Positions 1 to 9,997 of a DNA stretch of 64,000 nt are shown here, in pieces. Within the stretch, counting starts at the first letter, position 1, and each line of letters begins with the position of its first letter. Made by a program: the position numbers and the translations under genes. The stretch comes from Nocardia sp. NBC_01329 (GTDB lineage: Bacteria > Actinomycetota > Actinomycetes > Mycobacteriales > Mycobacteriaceae): the NCBI RefSeq assembly GCF_035956715.1, contig NZ_CP108381.1, positions 372,001 to 436,000 on the forward strand, read 5' to 3'. The notes beneath the pieces were generated by a model that worked only from the letters and a program-made list of their open reading frames with translations, was not told the DNA's origin and made no database searches.

Positions 1-505
1 TGCCCAGCAGGACTTCGCGCTTTCCCAGGCCGGCGCGCCTGGCGTATGAGACCGCGAGGATTCCGAATCCCGCGGCCGCGAGGAGAAAGGCGAACACATA
101 CCCCCCCGATGCGAGATCGAGGCGCTCCGCGTCGCCTGCCACACCGGTCAGCATGACTGCCGCCTGGGTGAGGCTGCCCGCGACGTAGATGACCACTGTC
201 GAGAAGGCAGCCCACAGGAGGGTGCCCACGGCTTTCGGCTGGAGGAACTTCGGCGGCTGGGTAACGGCGAGCACCGCCACAGCCACGCCGAGAAGCTTCA
301 GGACGGCGACGTACCAGTTCATCACCGAAATCGCTTCCGCCTCCGCGGCATGCGGCCCGGTAGCGAACTTGTCGGTGACCTCGAACCAGACGCTGATCGC
401 TGCGAATATCGCGCACCACACCGCAGCCAGCACGCCCACGGTAGTCACGAGCTTGGTGGGCGGAGCGATGTGGTGGGGGCTGTTGTCGATAGGCGTGAGT
501 GTCAT
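1..505 (-). CDS. Four-helix membrane protein (partial at left edge)
   Basis: Reading leftward from the ATG at 505, the frame stays open to base 1, giving 168 residues. Four hydrophobic segments fall at about residues 18-40, 60-80, 94-121 and 138-157, joined by short polar loops and ending in a basic stretch (ARRAGLGKRE), so only the extreme C-terminus is cut off. A strong ribosome site (GGAAGGA) lies 6-7 bases before the start. I do not recognise a named family; small integral membrane proteins of this shape are common in actinobacteria. It is divergent from the TetR gene at 611, with a palindrome in between, so it is the natural candidate target of that repressor. Function unknown. Confidence 0.8.
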   Translation of the reverse strand, partial: MTLTPIDNSPHHIAPPTKLVTTVGVLAAVWCAIFAAISVWFEVTDKFATGPHAAEAEAISVMNWYVAVLKLLGVAVAVLAVTQPPKFLQPKAVGTLLWAAFSTVVIYVAGSLTQAAVMLTGVAGDAERLDLASGGYVFAFLLAAAGFGILAVSYARRAGLGKREVLLG

Positions 506-585
506 GTGTGAGTCCTTCCGGTCGCGGTTCGGGTCGGTGCCCTGGAGGAGAGGAAGAGGCGAACCGCAGAGCCCATTAGCAGAAT

Positions 586-611
586 CGTTCTAGACTGTAG
601 ATTCTAGAACG
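586..611. promoter_or_regulatory. Palindromic operator between the membrane protein and tetR genes
   Basis: A perfect inverted repeat has 9-base arms CGTTCTAGA (586-594) and TCTAGAACG (603-611) around an 8-base spacer. The right arm includes the G of the TetR start codon. Size and position fit a TetR-family operator that would control both the divergent membrane-protein gene and the regulator itself. The assignment to this TetR is inference from position. Confidence 0.6.
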
Positions 612-1219
612 TGGATTCGTCAACGCTGTACCCTGTTCTGGTGCCCTCCGCCAAGTTCACCCCCGACGGGATCCTCGACGCCTGCGCCCACGAAGTGCTT
701 CTGCACGGCGCGGACGTGCGAATCGCAGACATCGCTCGCCGACTGGAGGCTCCGACCGGGTCGATCTATCATCGGTTCCGGTCACGCGAGGAACTCCTCG
801 TCTGTCTGTGGCTTCGCAGCGTCCGACGCTTCCATATCGATTACCTCGCGGCCGGAGACCATGAAGACCCAGAGCATGCTCTCCTGGGCATGGCCGAGTG
901 CGTAGTGACGTTCACCCGAGACCATCCGCAGGAGGCTGTCGCTATGACGCTGTACCGGCAGTCACGGCTGGTACAGACGGCGCCCGAGTCCTGTCGGGAG
1001 GAGGTCGAGCAGGTCAACGAAGGGATCCATCGCCGCCTCGCGGAACTGACCGATCTGCGTTATCCGCTGCCGACCGATCGCCACCGGTCCCTCGTGCGCG
1101 TCGCCGCGGCCGAAGGGCCCTACGGGCTGGTGCGGCCCTACCTGCGAAACGCGGTGCCCGACTGGATGCCCGAGGTCGTCGTGGCGAGCTCGAGAGCCAT
1201 CCTCGAGCTCGGCGACTGA
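611..1219 (+). CDS. TetR family transcriptional regulator
   Basis: The product is 202 residues, a normal TetR length. An N-terminal helix-turn-helix domain covers about residues 17-63, with the typical pattern DIARRLEAPTGSIYHRFRSR, where the IYHRF segment marks the end of the recognition helix. A variable all-helical ligand-binding domain follows. The start is a GTG whose first base lies inside the palindrome at 586-611, and there is no ribosome site in front of it, so the mRNA may be leaderless. A GTG at 641 is the alternative start. It probably represses itself and the divergent membrane protein. The ligand is unknown. Confidence 0.85.
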   Translation: MDSSTLYPVLVPSAKFTPDGILDACAHEVLLHGADVRIADIARRLEAPTGSIYHRFRSREELLVCLWLRSVRRFHIDYLAAGDHEDPEHALLGMAECVVTFTRDHPQEAVAMTLYRQSRLVQTAPESCREEVEQVNEGIHRRLAELTDLRYPLPTDRHRSLVRVAAAEGPYGLVRPYLRNAVPDWMPEVVVASSRAILELGD

Positions 1220-1247
1220 GGGTGCAGGCCACGTCAGCCAGGTGATA

Positions 1248-2246
1248 TCAGCGTAAGGCGGTGGCGAGGGCGGCGATCTGCTCGACGGGAGGATCGTATC
1301 CGGGGAAGTAGCAGCACACCCGGTCCGCGATATCGCCGAAGCGGCGGATGATCTCGGCGGCGCACTCTTCCGGGGTGCCGCGTACGGCCAGGGTTTCGAG
1401 CATCGGCTCGGAGATCCGGTCGAACATACGCATGATGTCGCCGGATTTGGAGAGCACGTTGAGTTCGGGTTGGAGCGCACCCCAGCCCTCGGTATCGAGC
1501 ACCGGCCGGTACGCCGGGGTCGAACCGTAGAAGGCCAGTAGCCCGCGCACTCCGACCGATGCGGCCGCGAGTTCATCCGCTGATCGTCCCATTGCGACGA
1601 TGACCTGCGGGTAGAGCGGGAATTCGGTTCGGCCGGCCTGTTTCATCCCCGCCGCGACGGCGGGCAGCGTCCGTTCCCGGAAATGCCGGTAACTGTGGAA
1701 CGGCATCACCAACAGCCCGTCCGCGACCTCCGCGGCGGTCCGGGTCATGAGCGGTCCGAGCGCGCCGAGCAGGACCGGTGGCGGGCCATACGGATTGGGT
1801 CCGGGGACGAAAGTGCCGGGCATGAGGGTATGCCGGGTGTGTTCACCGCGGAAGTCCAGGGGGGTGCCGTCCTGCCAGGAGGTCAGGATCGCGCGCACCG
1901 CGAGCACGATCTCGCGCATCCGAGCAGCCGGGGCGGACCAGGTGGCGCCGTAGCGCTTCTCGATATGCGGCCGGATCTGGGACCCGAGTCCCAGCCGGAA
2001 ACGTCCCCCGGACATGAGCTGCAGATCCCAGGCGGCGTGCGCCAGATGCATCGGGCTGCGCGGCATGGCGATCGCGACATTGGTCATCAGGTCGGTATCG
2101 ACCCGCCCGGCCACCGCCGCCAGCGGCAGCAGCACATCATGGGGTCCCTCGAAGGTGAACAGACCCGCGGCGCCCGCCGCGGCGAGCGTGCGAGCGCGCT
2201 CCTCGTAACGGTCGGGCCGGGCATCCAATTGAAGATCGAGCAGCAT
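1248..2246 (-). CDS. LLM class F420-dependent oxidoreductase
   Basis: Luciferase-like monooxygenase superfamily, the coenzyme F420-dependent branch found in mycobacteria and Nocardia, with an (alpha/beta)8 fold. The N-terminal stretch MLLDLQLDARPD followed by AAGAAGLFTFEGPHDVLLPL matches the start of this subfamily. Further typical segments are MTNVAIAMPRSPMHLAHAAWDLQ, LMSGGRFRLGLGSQ and VLLGALGPLMTRTAAEVADG. I chose the ATG at 2246 (332 residues) because the conserved family start lies there. An in-frame start at 2312 would add 22 residues that look untranslated. The substrate cannot be told from sequence. It converges with tetR over a 28-base gap. Confidence 0.85.
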   Translation of the reverse strand: MLLDLQLDARPDRYEERARTLAAAGAAGLFTFEGPHDVLLPLAAVAGRVDTDLMTNVAIAMPRSPMHLAHAAWDLQLMSGGRFRLGLGSQIRPHIEKRYGATWSAPAARMREIVLAVRAILTSWQDGTPLDFRGEHTRHTLMPGTFVPGPNPYGPPPVLLGALGPLMTRTAAEVADGLLVMPFHSYRHFRERTLPAVAAGMKQAGRTEFPLYPQVIVAMGRSADELAAASVGVRGLLAFYGSTPAYRPVLDTEGWGALQPELNVLSKSGDIMRMFDRISEPMLETLAVRGTPEECAAEIIRRFGDIADRVCCYFPGYDPPVEQIAALATALR

Positions 2247-2604
2247 CAGCCCATCCAAGTACACCCGCGCGATCGGCAAGGGAGAATCCGGTTCGCGGGG
2301 TCGTCCGCGCATTCCCCTGGCTGCCCGGGTCGAAATGATCCTCGGCCTCGGTCAGGCGCGTCGATCCCGCCGTGCGGTCCAGGCCGCCGGTTCCGACCGG
2401 GCACCCGCGCCCCCGCGGACCGGAGCGGATGGGGAATTACTGTGCGCGGTCCTCAGTCGCCGTTTCACCGGTCGTGACTTCTACGGACAGCGCGTATTCC
2501 GGCCGAAATCACCGGCGATCGAATTTAGCGTCATCGGCGGTTATCGGGTGCGGATTCCACCACTTGCGGGGACGGGAACGCGCCTGTGTTCAGAGAGGCA
2601 ACTG
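2247..2604. other. Divergent intergenic region, no gene seen
   Basis: About 358 bases separate the divergent F420-oxidoreductase and lipase genes. The right half is relatively AT-rich (around 2510-2560), which fits a promoter for the lipase, but I cannot pick a convincing -35/-10 pair. The frame of the lipase stays open upstream to 2335. That extension would place an ordinary signal peptide in mid-protein, so I treat it as non-coding. Confidence 0.4.
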
Positions 2605-3810
2605 ATGAAACGAACCACCATCCGCGGATTTCTGCGCACCGGATTCGCGGTGAGCGCGGTGATCCTCGCGTTCGGGCTGCCCGGAGCAGGGGTCGCCGCC
2701 GAACCCGCGGCGCCCTCGGACGAGCAGCAGCTGGCCGATGTGATCGCCGGCGGACTGAAGGATCCGGCCGCCCGGCCGATCGTCGATTCCGGTAGTGCGT
2801 CCGGGTCCGCGTGCAACTCCGGCAGCGGTACCGGCTCGGGTAACGGCTCGGGCGACTGCTACGGCGGTTCGGGGTCGAGTTCGGGTCTGCGCGGCGGGCA
2901 TTCGACGGATACGGTCGGCTCCGGGCCGCCGTCCACCTCGTTCCTGGGCGCGTTCGGCTACGGTCTGCTGAATCCCGATGTGGCCCCACCGGGCAGCAAC
3001 GACTGGAATTGCAAGCCGACCGCCGAACATCCCGAACCGGTGGTACTCATCCACGGGACCTGGGAGAACGCCTACAACAACTTCGCTTTCGTATCCCAGC
3101 CCATCCACGACGCCGGTCACTGTGTCTTCACCTTCAACTACGGTCGGTCCGGTCTGATCCAAGGCGGCGGCGTCGGCACGGTCCTACCGGGTGCCAACGG
3201 CACCGGGTACATCGAGGACTCCGCGAAACAGATCGCGGTCTTCGTGGATCGGGTCCTGCAGGCGACCGGTTCGGCGAAAGTGAATATCGTCGGTCACTCC
3301 CAGGGCGGCGCGGTTTCCCGGCAGTATCTGCAATTCGAAGGCGGCGCGACGAAGGTCCGCCGGCTGATCACCTTCGGCGCGACCCACCACGGGACCACTC
3401 TGCTCGGTATCGGCGCACTGGGCCGGGCGATCAACAACCTCGGTATCGACGTGCTCGGCCTGGTGGAGATATTCGTGGGCCACTCCGGCATCCAGCAGAC
3501 GGTGGGTTCGAATTTCGTCAACAACCTCAATGCCGCCGGCGACACCGTCCCGGGTGTCGATTACACCGTGGTCGGGAGCCGGTACGACGAGATCACGACG
3601 CCCTACGATTCGACGTTCCTGAAAGCCGGGCCGGGGGCGCTGGTTCGCAACGTCACCCTGCAGGACGGGTGTGAACAGGACCTCTCCGATCACCTGACGC
3701 TGATGTACTCGCCACGCACCTTGTCGATCATTCTCAACGCCCTGGATCCCGCACAGCCGTTGCAGTGCACCTTCAACCCCTGGTTGATCGGCGGTGGCGG
3801 CTCGCTGTAA
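2605..3810 (+). CDS. Secreted triacylglycerol lipase/esterase (alpha/beta hydrolase)
   Basis: The product is 401 residues. The start at ATG 2605 has a ribosome site (AGAGAGG) six bases upstream and begins a clear signal peptide: KRTT, a hydrophobic core, and a likely cut after GVAA. A 55-residue Gly/Ser-rich linker with two cysteines follows, then an alpha/beta hydrolase domain with the oxyanion motif VVLIHGTWEN and the nucleophile elbow GHSQGG (Ser232). Likely triad partners are Asp328 (GSRYDE) and His363 (SDHLTLMYS). This resembles the actinobacterial Lipase_2/EstA-like secreted lipases. It probably hydrolyses external acylglycerols or esters. It converges on the gene ending at 3908. Confidence 0.88.
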   Translation: MKRTTIRGFLRTGFAVSAVILAFGLPGAGVAAEPAAPSDEQQLADVIAGGLKDPAARPIVDSGSASGSACNSGSGTGSGNGSGDCYGGSGSSSGLRGGHSTDTVGSGPPSTSFLGAFGYGLLNPDVAPPGSNDWNCKPTAEHPEPVVLIHGTWENAYNNFAFVSQPIHDAGHCVFTFNYGRSGLIQGGGVGTVLPGANGTGYIEDSAKQIAVFVDRVLQATGSAKVNIVGHSQGGAVSRQYLQFEGGATKVRRLITFGATHHGTTLLGIGALGRAINNLGIDVLGLVEIFVGHSGIQQTVGSNFVNNLNAAGDTVPGVDYTVVGSRYDEITTPYDSTFLKAGPGALVRNVTLQDGCEQDLSDHLTLMYSPRTLSIILNALDPAQPLQCTFNPWLIGGGGSL

Positions 3811-3907
3811 CTGCCGTCCGGGCGGACCACGGTGGACGCCGGAACACGGCGACCGTGTTGCCGACCGGGTCGCTCCCGCGCCCGGATGGCCGGGGTCGTG
3901 CGAACCT

Positions 3908-4375
3908 TCAGGGCTCGAGGTCGACCACGCCGTCGCCGCTCGCCATATCGAACGGCACCGACACCTGGTCGTGCGCGATCAACCAGGTGCCGTCGATCTT
4001 CCGCATGCCGTAGGTCACCCGGACCCACATCCCGGTCGTCGCCGCCCCGTTCTTCAGCGTGCCGCCGAGCCGGGCGAAGGCATGCCCGAACGCCACGTCA
4101 TCGCCCACGGTGAAGGTCAGGTCCCGAATCTCGTAGGTCACACTGTCGAAGAACAGGAACACCTTCGCCCAGTTCTCGAGTTTCGCCGCTATCCCGACGT
4201 GCTGGAGGGGCGGCTCGACATCGAAGGACACGACATCGGTCGTGTACAGCTGTCGCAGGGCCTCGAGATCTCCGGCCCGGAGTCCTTCGGCGGCCTTGTC
4301 TATCTGCCGTCGGAGGTCGGCTTCGTCCGCCGCGATGCGGTCGGTGCGGGACCGGGAATCGTGTGGTGTCGTCAT
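3908..4375 (-). CDS. SnoaL/NTF2-like (DUF4440-type) protein
   Basis: This is a 155-residue cytosolic protein with the cone-shaped NTF2-like pattern: a long N-terminal helix (IDKAAEGLRAGDLEALRQLYTTDVVSFDV), then beta strands with VTYEIRDLTFTVGDDVAFGHAF and a C-terminal GTWLIAHDQVSVPFDM strand pair. The Asp/His in WLIAHDQ are typical of SgcJ/DUF4440 proteins. Members range from ketosteroid isomerase-like enzymes to binding proteins, so the activity is not predictable. The ATG at 4375 is used. It lies 75 bases downstream of the WS/DGAT-like gene on the same strand and may be co-transcribed with it. Confidence 0.75.
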   Translation of the reverse strand: MTTPHDSRSRTDRIAADEADLRRQIDKAAEGLRAGDLEALRQLYTTDVVSFDVEPPLQHVGIAAKLENWAKVFLFFDSVTYEIRDLTFTVGDDVAFGHAFARLGGTLKNGAATTGMWVRVTYGMRKIDGTWLIAHDQVSVPFDMASGDGVVDLEP

Positions 4376-4450
4376 GATCAGTTCCTCCGGCGTCGATGGG
4401 CGGGGTATCGGTAGTGGGCCGGCGCGGCGCTCCAGGCGATGACGGCTATC

Positions 4451-5728
4451 TCACGTGTCCGACTCCGCGAGCTGGTGCGCTTCGCGCTGCCATACGGTAT
4501 GAAGGTCATCCATCTGCGGCAGAGCGGGATCGGTCACGAACACCGTTGATGAACGGCCTCGGTAGCTGTAGAGCAACGCTGCGGCAGGAGCCCCGAGCGG
4601 TAGCAGGACCAGCGGGTCGATCGCGGATACGGCAGATCCCTGCCACTGCAAGGGATGCCGGAAGGCGACATTCGAGCAGAAAATCGCTCCGCGTTCGGGT
4701 GCGAGAAGCGCGGACATCGACATATTCACCAACCTGCGCGGCGCACCCTGGATCAACCGGCGAAGCGCCTCGCGATGCGTGGCGGACTTCAAGAGACGAT
4801 CGGCCTCGATCGTGGCCGGCAATACCGAGGCGATCGGCATACCGGGATCGGGCACGATGACGCGCCCCGCGAGTGTCTGGTTACCGGGCGTAGCGACATC
4901 GACCGGTCGCCGGATATTGAGTGCGATGCTCAACGGCAACGACCGGGAGGCGTGTGTGGCATGCACCGCTGTCCAGCCGGCGAAGGTACGGGCCACCGAC
5001 GTTACGTAGGCGTCGTTCGCGGTACCGCCGTACCGGCGACCCGCCGACCGGAGCACCTCCGTCGGCACCGCGGACCAGTTCAAGGCCCGCTCCTGCGAAT
5101 AGCGGTAGGTGGGATGCGGCCACAAATCGGTGGTGGCCGTGGTGCGAGCCAAGAATTTCAGGGCCCCGACCTTGTCCCGCCAGGACGGCGCGGCCGGATC
5201 TGTCAATGCCCGCACCACACCGGAGGACTGCTCGATCGGTACCGGGTCGGCGCTGAACAGGGTCTCCACGGTGTGCGCCACGGCACCCCCGTCCTGGAGC
5301 CCGTGATGGGCGCGGTAGAAGATGGCATAACGGTCGGGGGCGTACCCGTGGATGACGGTGAGGTCCCATCGGGGAGCATCCGCGGGGAACGGCGCCCGAC
5401 TCAACTCGCGCGTCGCCTCCTCCACCGAGCCACCTACAGCCAACTCGTGCTCGCGAATGTGCTGATCCACCTGCGGTCGCCGCTGAACCCACTGTGCGGC
5501 AAGTCCTTCGCCGACCATCACCACCGACAAGGACGGCAGCGCGGACAATCGCTCGGTCACATGGGCACAGAGTTCGTCGCCCCGCGCGGGCGCACCCGTC
5601 AGGTGCAGAATCGCGCCGACGACCAGGCCCGACTGTTCGTAGATGAGCGCGTCCAGCGGGGACGGCCGCTGCTCCCGACCACCTGTTATTTTTTCCGCGC
5701 TGCCGTTCTGCTGAAGCTCCTGAGTCAT
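4451..5728 (-). CDS. WS/DGAT-like acyltransferase
   Basis: The product is 425 residues. It has the wax ester synthase/diacylglycerol acyltransferase signature HHGLQDG (HHxxxDG, His141/His142/Asp146), an N-terminal chloramphenicol-acetyltransferase-like half and a C-terminal domain of the WS/DGAT type. Family members join acyl-CoA to long-chain alcohols or diacylglycerol at the membrane and make the wax esters and triacylglycerols stored by Nocardia and relatives. The start at ATG 5728 has GGGAGA six bases upstream; earlier in-frame starts extend into a region of poor coding quality. It is shorter and more divergent than classic ~460-residue WS/DGATs, so it may act on a different acyl acceptor. 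Confidence 0.8.
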   Translation of the reverse strand: MTQELQQNGSAEKITGGREQRPSPLDALIYEQSGLVVGAILHLTGAPARGDELCAHVTERLSALPSLSVVMVGEGLAAQWVQRRPQVDQHIREHELAVGGSVEEATRELSRAPFPADAPRWDLTVIHGYAPDRYAIFYRAHHGLQDGGAVAHTVETLFSADPVPIEQSSGVVRALTDPAAPSWRDKVGALKFLARTTATTDLWPHPTYRYSQERALNWSAVPTEVLRSAGRRYGGTANDAYVTSVARTFAGWTAVHATHASRSLPLSIALNIRRPVDVATPGNQTLAGRVIVPDPGMPIASVLPATIEADRLLKSATHREALRRLIQGAPRRLVNMSMSALLAPERGAIFCSNVAFRHPLQWQGSAVSAIDPLVLLPLGAPAAALLYSYRGRSSTVFVTDPALPQMDDLHTVWQREAHQLAESDT

Positions 5729-6008
5729 CTGTTTCTCCCATGCATACCGGCCTGCCGACACTGGAGCTTTCCGGGTTCGAGCACCGGTTTCTTTGTCTCC
5801 CACCGGCTCTCGGCGCGGAGTGGACAGTAGGATTCCACGAACGTCAGGTGCTTGCCGGACGAGCCTTCCCAGCCTCGGAGTGCACGGAGGGCCTTCGACA
5901 ACGAAGATACGGCGAATCGCCCGCGGCAGGGGCGGACGCAGTGAAAACTGCGACGTACACCCCCGTTCGACGCGGAACCTGCCCAGTGCACGGCATACCC
6001 GGAAACGG
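5729..6008. other. Intergenic region, no gene seen
   Basis: About 280 bases lie between the WS/DGAT-like gene and the kgd terminator. I see no ORF with family resemblance. The stretch upstream of 5728 should hold the promoter of the acyltransferase operon, but no -10/-35 pair stands out. Confidence 0.35.
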
Positions 6009-6057
6009 CCGACGCCGGGTGCGGACCACATCGACAGTGGTCCGCACCCGGCGTCGG
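6009..6057 (-). terminator. Terminator of kgd
   Basis: A perfect 21-bp stem has arms 6009-6029 and 6037-6057 (core GACGCCGGGTGCGGACCAC) and a 7-base loop (ATCGACA). It begins 11 bases after the kgd stop codon at 6069. No U-tract follows, as is common for actinobacterial terminators. Confidence 0.8.
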
Positions 6058-6068
6058 GGAAACGGTGA

Positions 6069-9000
6069 TCAGTCGGTCGGGGCGAAAGCCTCTTCGATGA
6101 TCTCCGCCTGCTCCACCGCGTGCACCTTGTTCGAACCCGACGACGGGGCCGACATGGCGCGGCGCGAGATACGGCGCAGGCGGCCCAGCCGCTCCGGCAG
6201 GAGTTCCGGCAGGTTCAGGCCGAAGAACGGCCAGGCCCCCTGGTTGGCCGGTTCCTCCTGGACCCAGGCGATCTCGGTGGCGTTCGAGTACCGTTCCAGG
6301 GCCTCGTTCAACCGGAACTTGGGCAGCGGATAGAGCTGCTCGACCCGGACGATGGCGATATCGTCACGCTTGCGCTTGGCCTTCGCGGCGGCCAGCTCGT
6401 AGTAGAGCTTGCCGCTGGTCAGCAGGACGCGCTTGACCGCGCCGCGATCGCCGATGCCCTGTTCATAGGTGGGCTCGTCGAACACCGAGCGGAACTTGCT
6501 CTCGGTGAAGTCCTTCAGATCGCTGACCACGGCCTTGTTGCGCAGCATCGACTTCGGGGTGAAAACGATCAGCGGGCGGCGGATACCGTCCAGCGCGTGC
6601 CGGCGCAACAGATGGAAATAGTTCGCCGGAGTGGAGGGCACCGCCACCGTCATCGAACCCTCCGCGCACAGCTGGAGGAAGCGTTCGATACGACCGGAGG
6701 TGTGGTCCGGGCCCTGACCCTCGTGCCCGTGCGGCAGCAGCAGTACGACCTCCGACAGCTGGCCCCACTTCGCCTCACCGGAGGAGATGAACTCGTCGAT
6801 GATCGACTGGGCGCCGTTGACGAAGTCGCCGAACTGCGCCTCCCAGAGCACCAGCGCGTCCGGGTTGCCCAGCGAATAGCCGTATTCGAAACCGACGGCG
6901 GCATATTCGCTCAGTGCCGAATCGTGCACCGCGAACCAGCCGGGATTGGCGCTGTTGATGTTGTGCAGCGGGGTGTACTCGGCGGCGGTCCTACGGTCGA
7001 TGATCACCGAATGCCGCTGGGTGAAGGTGCCGCGACGCGAATCCTGGCCGGTCAGCCGGACCGCACGCCCCTCGTCGATCAGGGTGCCGAAGGCCAGCAA
7101 CTCGGCGAACGCCCAGTCGACCTTGCCCTCGTAGGCCATTTCGCGGCGCTTCTCCAACACCGGCTGCACACGCGGATGCACATTGAAGCCGTCGGGCACG
7201 TTCAGGAACGCGTCACCGATCCGCTGCAGGACCGATTTGTCGACGGCGGTGAGCACGGTGGACGGGATCTGCTGATCGTCCTCCACCGATTCACTCGGGC
7301 CCTGCGCGTACTTCTCCAGTTCCCGGACCTCGTTGAAGACCCGCTCCAACTGGCCCTGGTAGTCGCGCAGCGCGTCCTCGGCCTCTTTCAGCGAGATATC
7401 GCCGCGGCCGATCAAGCTCTCGGTGTAGCTCTTGCGGACACTGCGTTTCGTGTCGATGACGTCGTACATGTACGGCTGGGTCATCGACGGGTCGTCGCCC
7501 TCGTTGTGGCCGCGACGGCGGTAGCAGATCAGGTCGATGACCACGTCCTTGCGGAACTTCTGCCGGAAATCGACCGCCAGGCGCGCCACCCAGTCGCATG
7601 CTTCCGGATCGTCACCGTTGACATGGAAGATCGGGGCGCCGATGAACTTGGCGATATCGGTGGAGTACTCGGTGGACCGGCTGTTCTCCGGGGCCGTGGT
7701 GAAACCGATCTGGTTGTTCACCACGATATGGATGGTGCCGCCCACGCGGTAACCGCGCAGCCCCGACAGGTTCAGGGTCTCGGCCACCACACCCTGGCCC
7801 GCGAATGCCGCGTCACCGTGCAGCATCAGCGGCACGACCGAGAAGCCCTCCGGGCCGTCGCCCTTGTCCAGCAGATCCTGCTTGGCCCGAGCCAAGCCCT
7901 CGAGCACCGGGTCGACCGCTTCCAGATGCGACGGATTTGCGGTCAGCGAGACCTCGATCTCGTTGTCGCCGAACATCTGCAGGTAGTTACCGCGCGCCCC
8001 GAGGTGGTACTTCACATCGCCGGAGCCGTGGGTGGCGGCCGGGTTCATATTGCCCTCGAACTCGGTGAAGATCTTCGAGTAGGGCTTGCCCACGATATTG
8101 GCCAGCACATTGAGCCGGCCGCGGTGCGGCATACCGATGATCACCTCGTCCAGCGCGTATTCGGCGCACTGGTCGATCACGGCGTCCATCATCGGGATGA
8201 CGGTTTCGGCGCCCTCCAGCGAGAAGCGCTTCTGGCCGACGTACTTGGTCTGCAGGAAGGTCTCGAACGCCTCGGCCGCGTTCAGCCGGTTCAGGATGTA
8301 CTTCTGCTGAGCGACTGTCGGTTTGACGTGCCTCTGCTCGACCCGGTCCTGCATCCATTTGAGCTGGTCTTCCTCGAGGATGTGGGTGTACTCCACACCG
8401 ACGTGGCGACAGTAGGAATCACGCAGCACCGACAGCACATCGCGCAGCTTCATCCGCTCTTCGCCGTGGAAACCGCCGACATTGAATTCGCGGTCCAGGT
8501 CCCACAGGGTGAGGCCGTGCTGGGTGACATCCAGATCGGGGTGGCTGCGGAACTTGTCCTTGACCAGCCGCAGCGGATCGGTATCGGCCATCAGGTGACC
8601 GCGGTTGCGGTAGGCGGCGATCATCTCCAGCACGCGGGTGCTCTTGTCGACACCGCGTTCCTTGATGTCCTTGCGCCAGCGCACCGGCTCGTACGGCACC
8701 GCCAGACCGTGGAAGATCTCGTCGTAGAACTCGTCCGCGATCAGCAGTTTGTGGATGGTGCGCAGGAAATCACCGGATTCCGCGCCCTGGATGATGCGGT
8801 GATCGTAGGTCGAGGTCAGCGTCATGAGCTTGCCGATACCGATATCGGCGATCCGCTCGTCGCTCATACCCTGGAATTCCGCCGGGTACTCCATGGCACC
8901 GGCGCCGATGATCGCGCCCTGGCCCTGCATCAGGCGCGGTACGGAGTGCACGGTGCCGATGGTGCCCGGATTGGTCAGCGAGATGGTGACCCCACTGAAA

Positions 9001-9872
9001 TCCTCGGCGGTCAGTTTGCCGTCGCGCGCCCGGCGGACGACGTCCTCGTAGGCGGTGTGGAACTGACCGAAGGTCATCTCCTCGGTGCCCTTGATCGCCG
9101 CCACCACCAGGGACCGGCTGCCGTCCTTGCCGGGCAGATCGATGGCCAGACCGAGGTTGGTGTGCGCGGGGGTGACCGCGTTCGGCTTACCGTCGATCTC
9201 GGCGAAATGCCGGTTCATGTTCGGGAACGACCGCACTGCCTGCACGATCGCGTAGCCGAGCAGATGGGTGAAGGAGATCTTGCCGCCCCGGGTGCGGGCG
9301 AGGTGGTTGTTGATGACCAGCCGGTTGTCGATCATCAGCTTGGCCGGAACGGCCCGCACGCTGGTGGCGGTCGGGATGGTCAGCGACGCCGCCATGTTCT
9401 TGGCGACCGCCGCGGCCGCACCGCGCAGCACCTTCTTCTCGTCGGCTGCCGGAGCCGGCTTGGGCGCACCCGAGGTGGGGGCGGCATTCGAAGACGGCGC
9501 CGGAGTCGTCTGCGGGGCCCGCTGTTGCGCGGCGGCCGCGGTGGTGCGCGCGGCGGCGGTGGCCGCCGGGGCTTCCTTGGGCGCGGCCGCCGGGGCGGCG
9601 GTGCGAGCCGGCGCCGTGGGTGCGGTGGCGCGTGACGCGACGGACGCGCTCTCGGCGGGAACCGGGGCCGGAGCGGAGTTCACGGCCGAGGTCGGGGCCG
9701 AGGCTGCCGGAGCGGATTGGGTGTTACCGGGATCACCGGCGATCTCGGGGGTGTAGTCGGCGAGGAACTCGTGCCAGCTGGCGTCGACCGAGGATGGATC
9801 CTGTTTGAACTTCTGATACATCTCGTCGACCAGCCACTGGTTCTGACCGAACTGGGATTTTGAGCTGCTCAC
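6069..9872 (-). CDS. kgd: Multifunctional 2-oxoglutarate metabolism enzyme (Kgd: E1o, E2-like and decarboxylase)
   Basis: The product is 1267 residues, matching the actinobacterial fusion of a transacylase domain with the thiamine-diphosphate E1 component. It links 2-oxoglutarate to succinyl-CoA, succinate semialdehyde or 2-hydroxy-3-oxoadipate in the TCA cycle. In order, it has the conserved start [17 protein letters not shown], an Ala/Pro-rich linker (about 45-160), an E2-like acyltransferase domain ending near DHRIIQG (about 355), and the E1 domain with [13 protein letters not shown] (about 579) and the cofactor region GDDPEAC and [11 protein letters not shown]. The GTG at 9872 aligns with the usual N-terminus. 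The ATG at 9890, six codons earlier, is an alternative. It stands alone with its own terminator. Confidence 0.95.
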   Translation of the reverse strand: MSSSKSQFGQNQWLVDEMYQKFKQDPSSVDASWHEFLADYTPEIAGDPGNTQSAPAASAPTSAVNSAPAPVPAESASVASRATAPTAPARTAAPAAAPKEAPAATAAARTTAAAAQQRAPQTTPAPSSNAAPTSGAPKPAPAADEKKVLRGAAAAVAKNMAASLTIPTATSVRAVPAKLMIDNRLVINNHLARTRGGKISFTHLLGYAIVQAVRSFPNMNRHFAEIDGKPNAVTPAHTNLGLAIDLPGKDGSRSLVVAAIKGTEEMTFGQFHTAYEDVVRRARDGKLTAEDFSGVTISLTNPGTIGTVHSVPRLMQGQGAIIGAGAMEYPAEFQGMSDERIADIGIGKLMTLTSTYDHRIIQGAESGDFLRTIHKLLIADEFYDEIFHGLAVPYEPVRWRKDIKERGVDKSTRVLEMIAAYRNRGHLMADTDPLRLVKDKFRSHPDLDVTQHGLTLWDLDREFNVGGFHGEERMKLRDVLSVLRDSYCRHVGVEYTHILEEDQLKWMQDRVEQRHVKPTVAQQKYILNRLNAAEAFETFLQTKYVGQKRFSLEGAETVIPMMDAVIDQCAEYALDEVIIGMPHRGRLNVLANIVGKPYSKIFTEFEGNMNPAATHGSGDVKYHLGARGNYLQMFGDNEIEVSLTANPSHLEAVDPVLEGLARAKQDLLDKGDGPEGFSVVPLMLHGDAAFAGQGVVAETLNLSGLRGYRVGGTIHIVVNNQIGFTTAPENSRSTEYSTDIAKFIGAPIFHVNGDDPEACDWVARLAVDFRQKFRKDVVIDLICYRRRGHNEGDDPSMTQPYMYDVIDTKRSVRKSYTESLIGRGDISLKEAEDALRDYQGQLERVFNEVRELEKYAQGPSESVEDDQQIPSTVLTAVDKSVLQRIGDAFLNVPDGFNVHPRVQPVLEKRREMAYEGKVDWAFAELLAFGTLIDEGRAVRLTGQDSRRGTFTQRHSVIIDRRTAAEYTPLHNINSANPGWFAVHDSALSEYAAVGFEYGYSLGNPDALVLWEAQFGDFVNGAQSIIDEFISSGEAKWGQLSEVVLLLPHGHEGQGPDHTSGRIERFLQLCAEGSMTVAVPSTPANYFHLLRRHALDGIRRPLIVFTPKSMLRNKAVVSDLKDFTESKFRSVFDEPTYEQGIGDRGAVKRVLLTSGKLYYELAAAKAKRKRDDIAIVRVEQLYPLPKFRLNEALERYSNATEIAWVQEEPANQGAWPFFGLNLPELLPERLGRLRRISRRAMSAPSSGSNKVHAVEQAEIIEEAFAPTD

Positions 9873-9997
9873 AGCAGGTGTTCGCCTCATTTCGTTCTTC
9901 GCGCTGCGACGTTTGTGACGTGCCCGGCACAGGGCCTCGGTGGATGGGTACCGATACGCCCTCCGACGAGGATATGCCCCCGCGCACAACCACTCGG

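Noticed and set aside
6120..9635. A 1171-codon open frame on the plus strand opposite kgd
   Set aside because: It follows the codon pattern of kgd on the other strand, has no recognisable domain, and high-GC genes often leave such antisense frames open.
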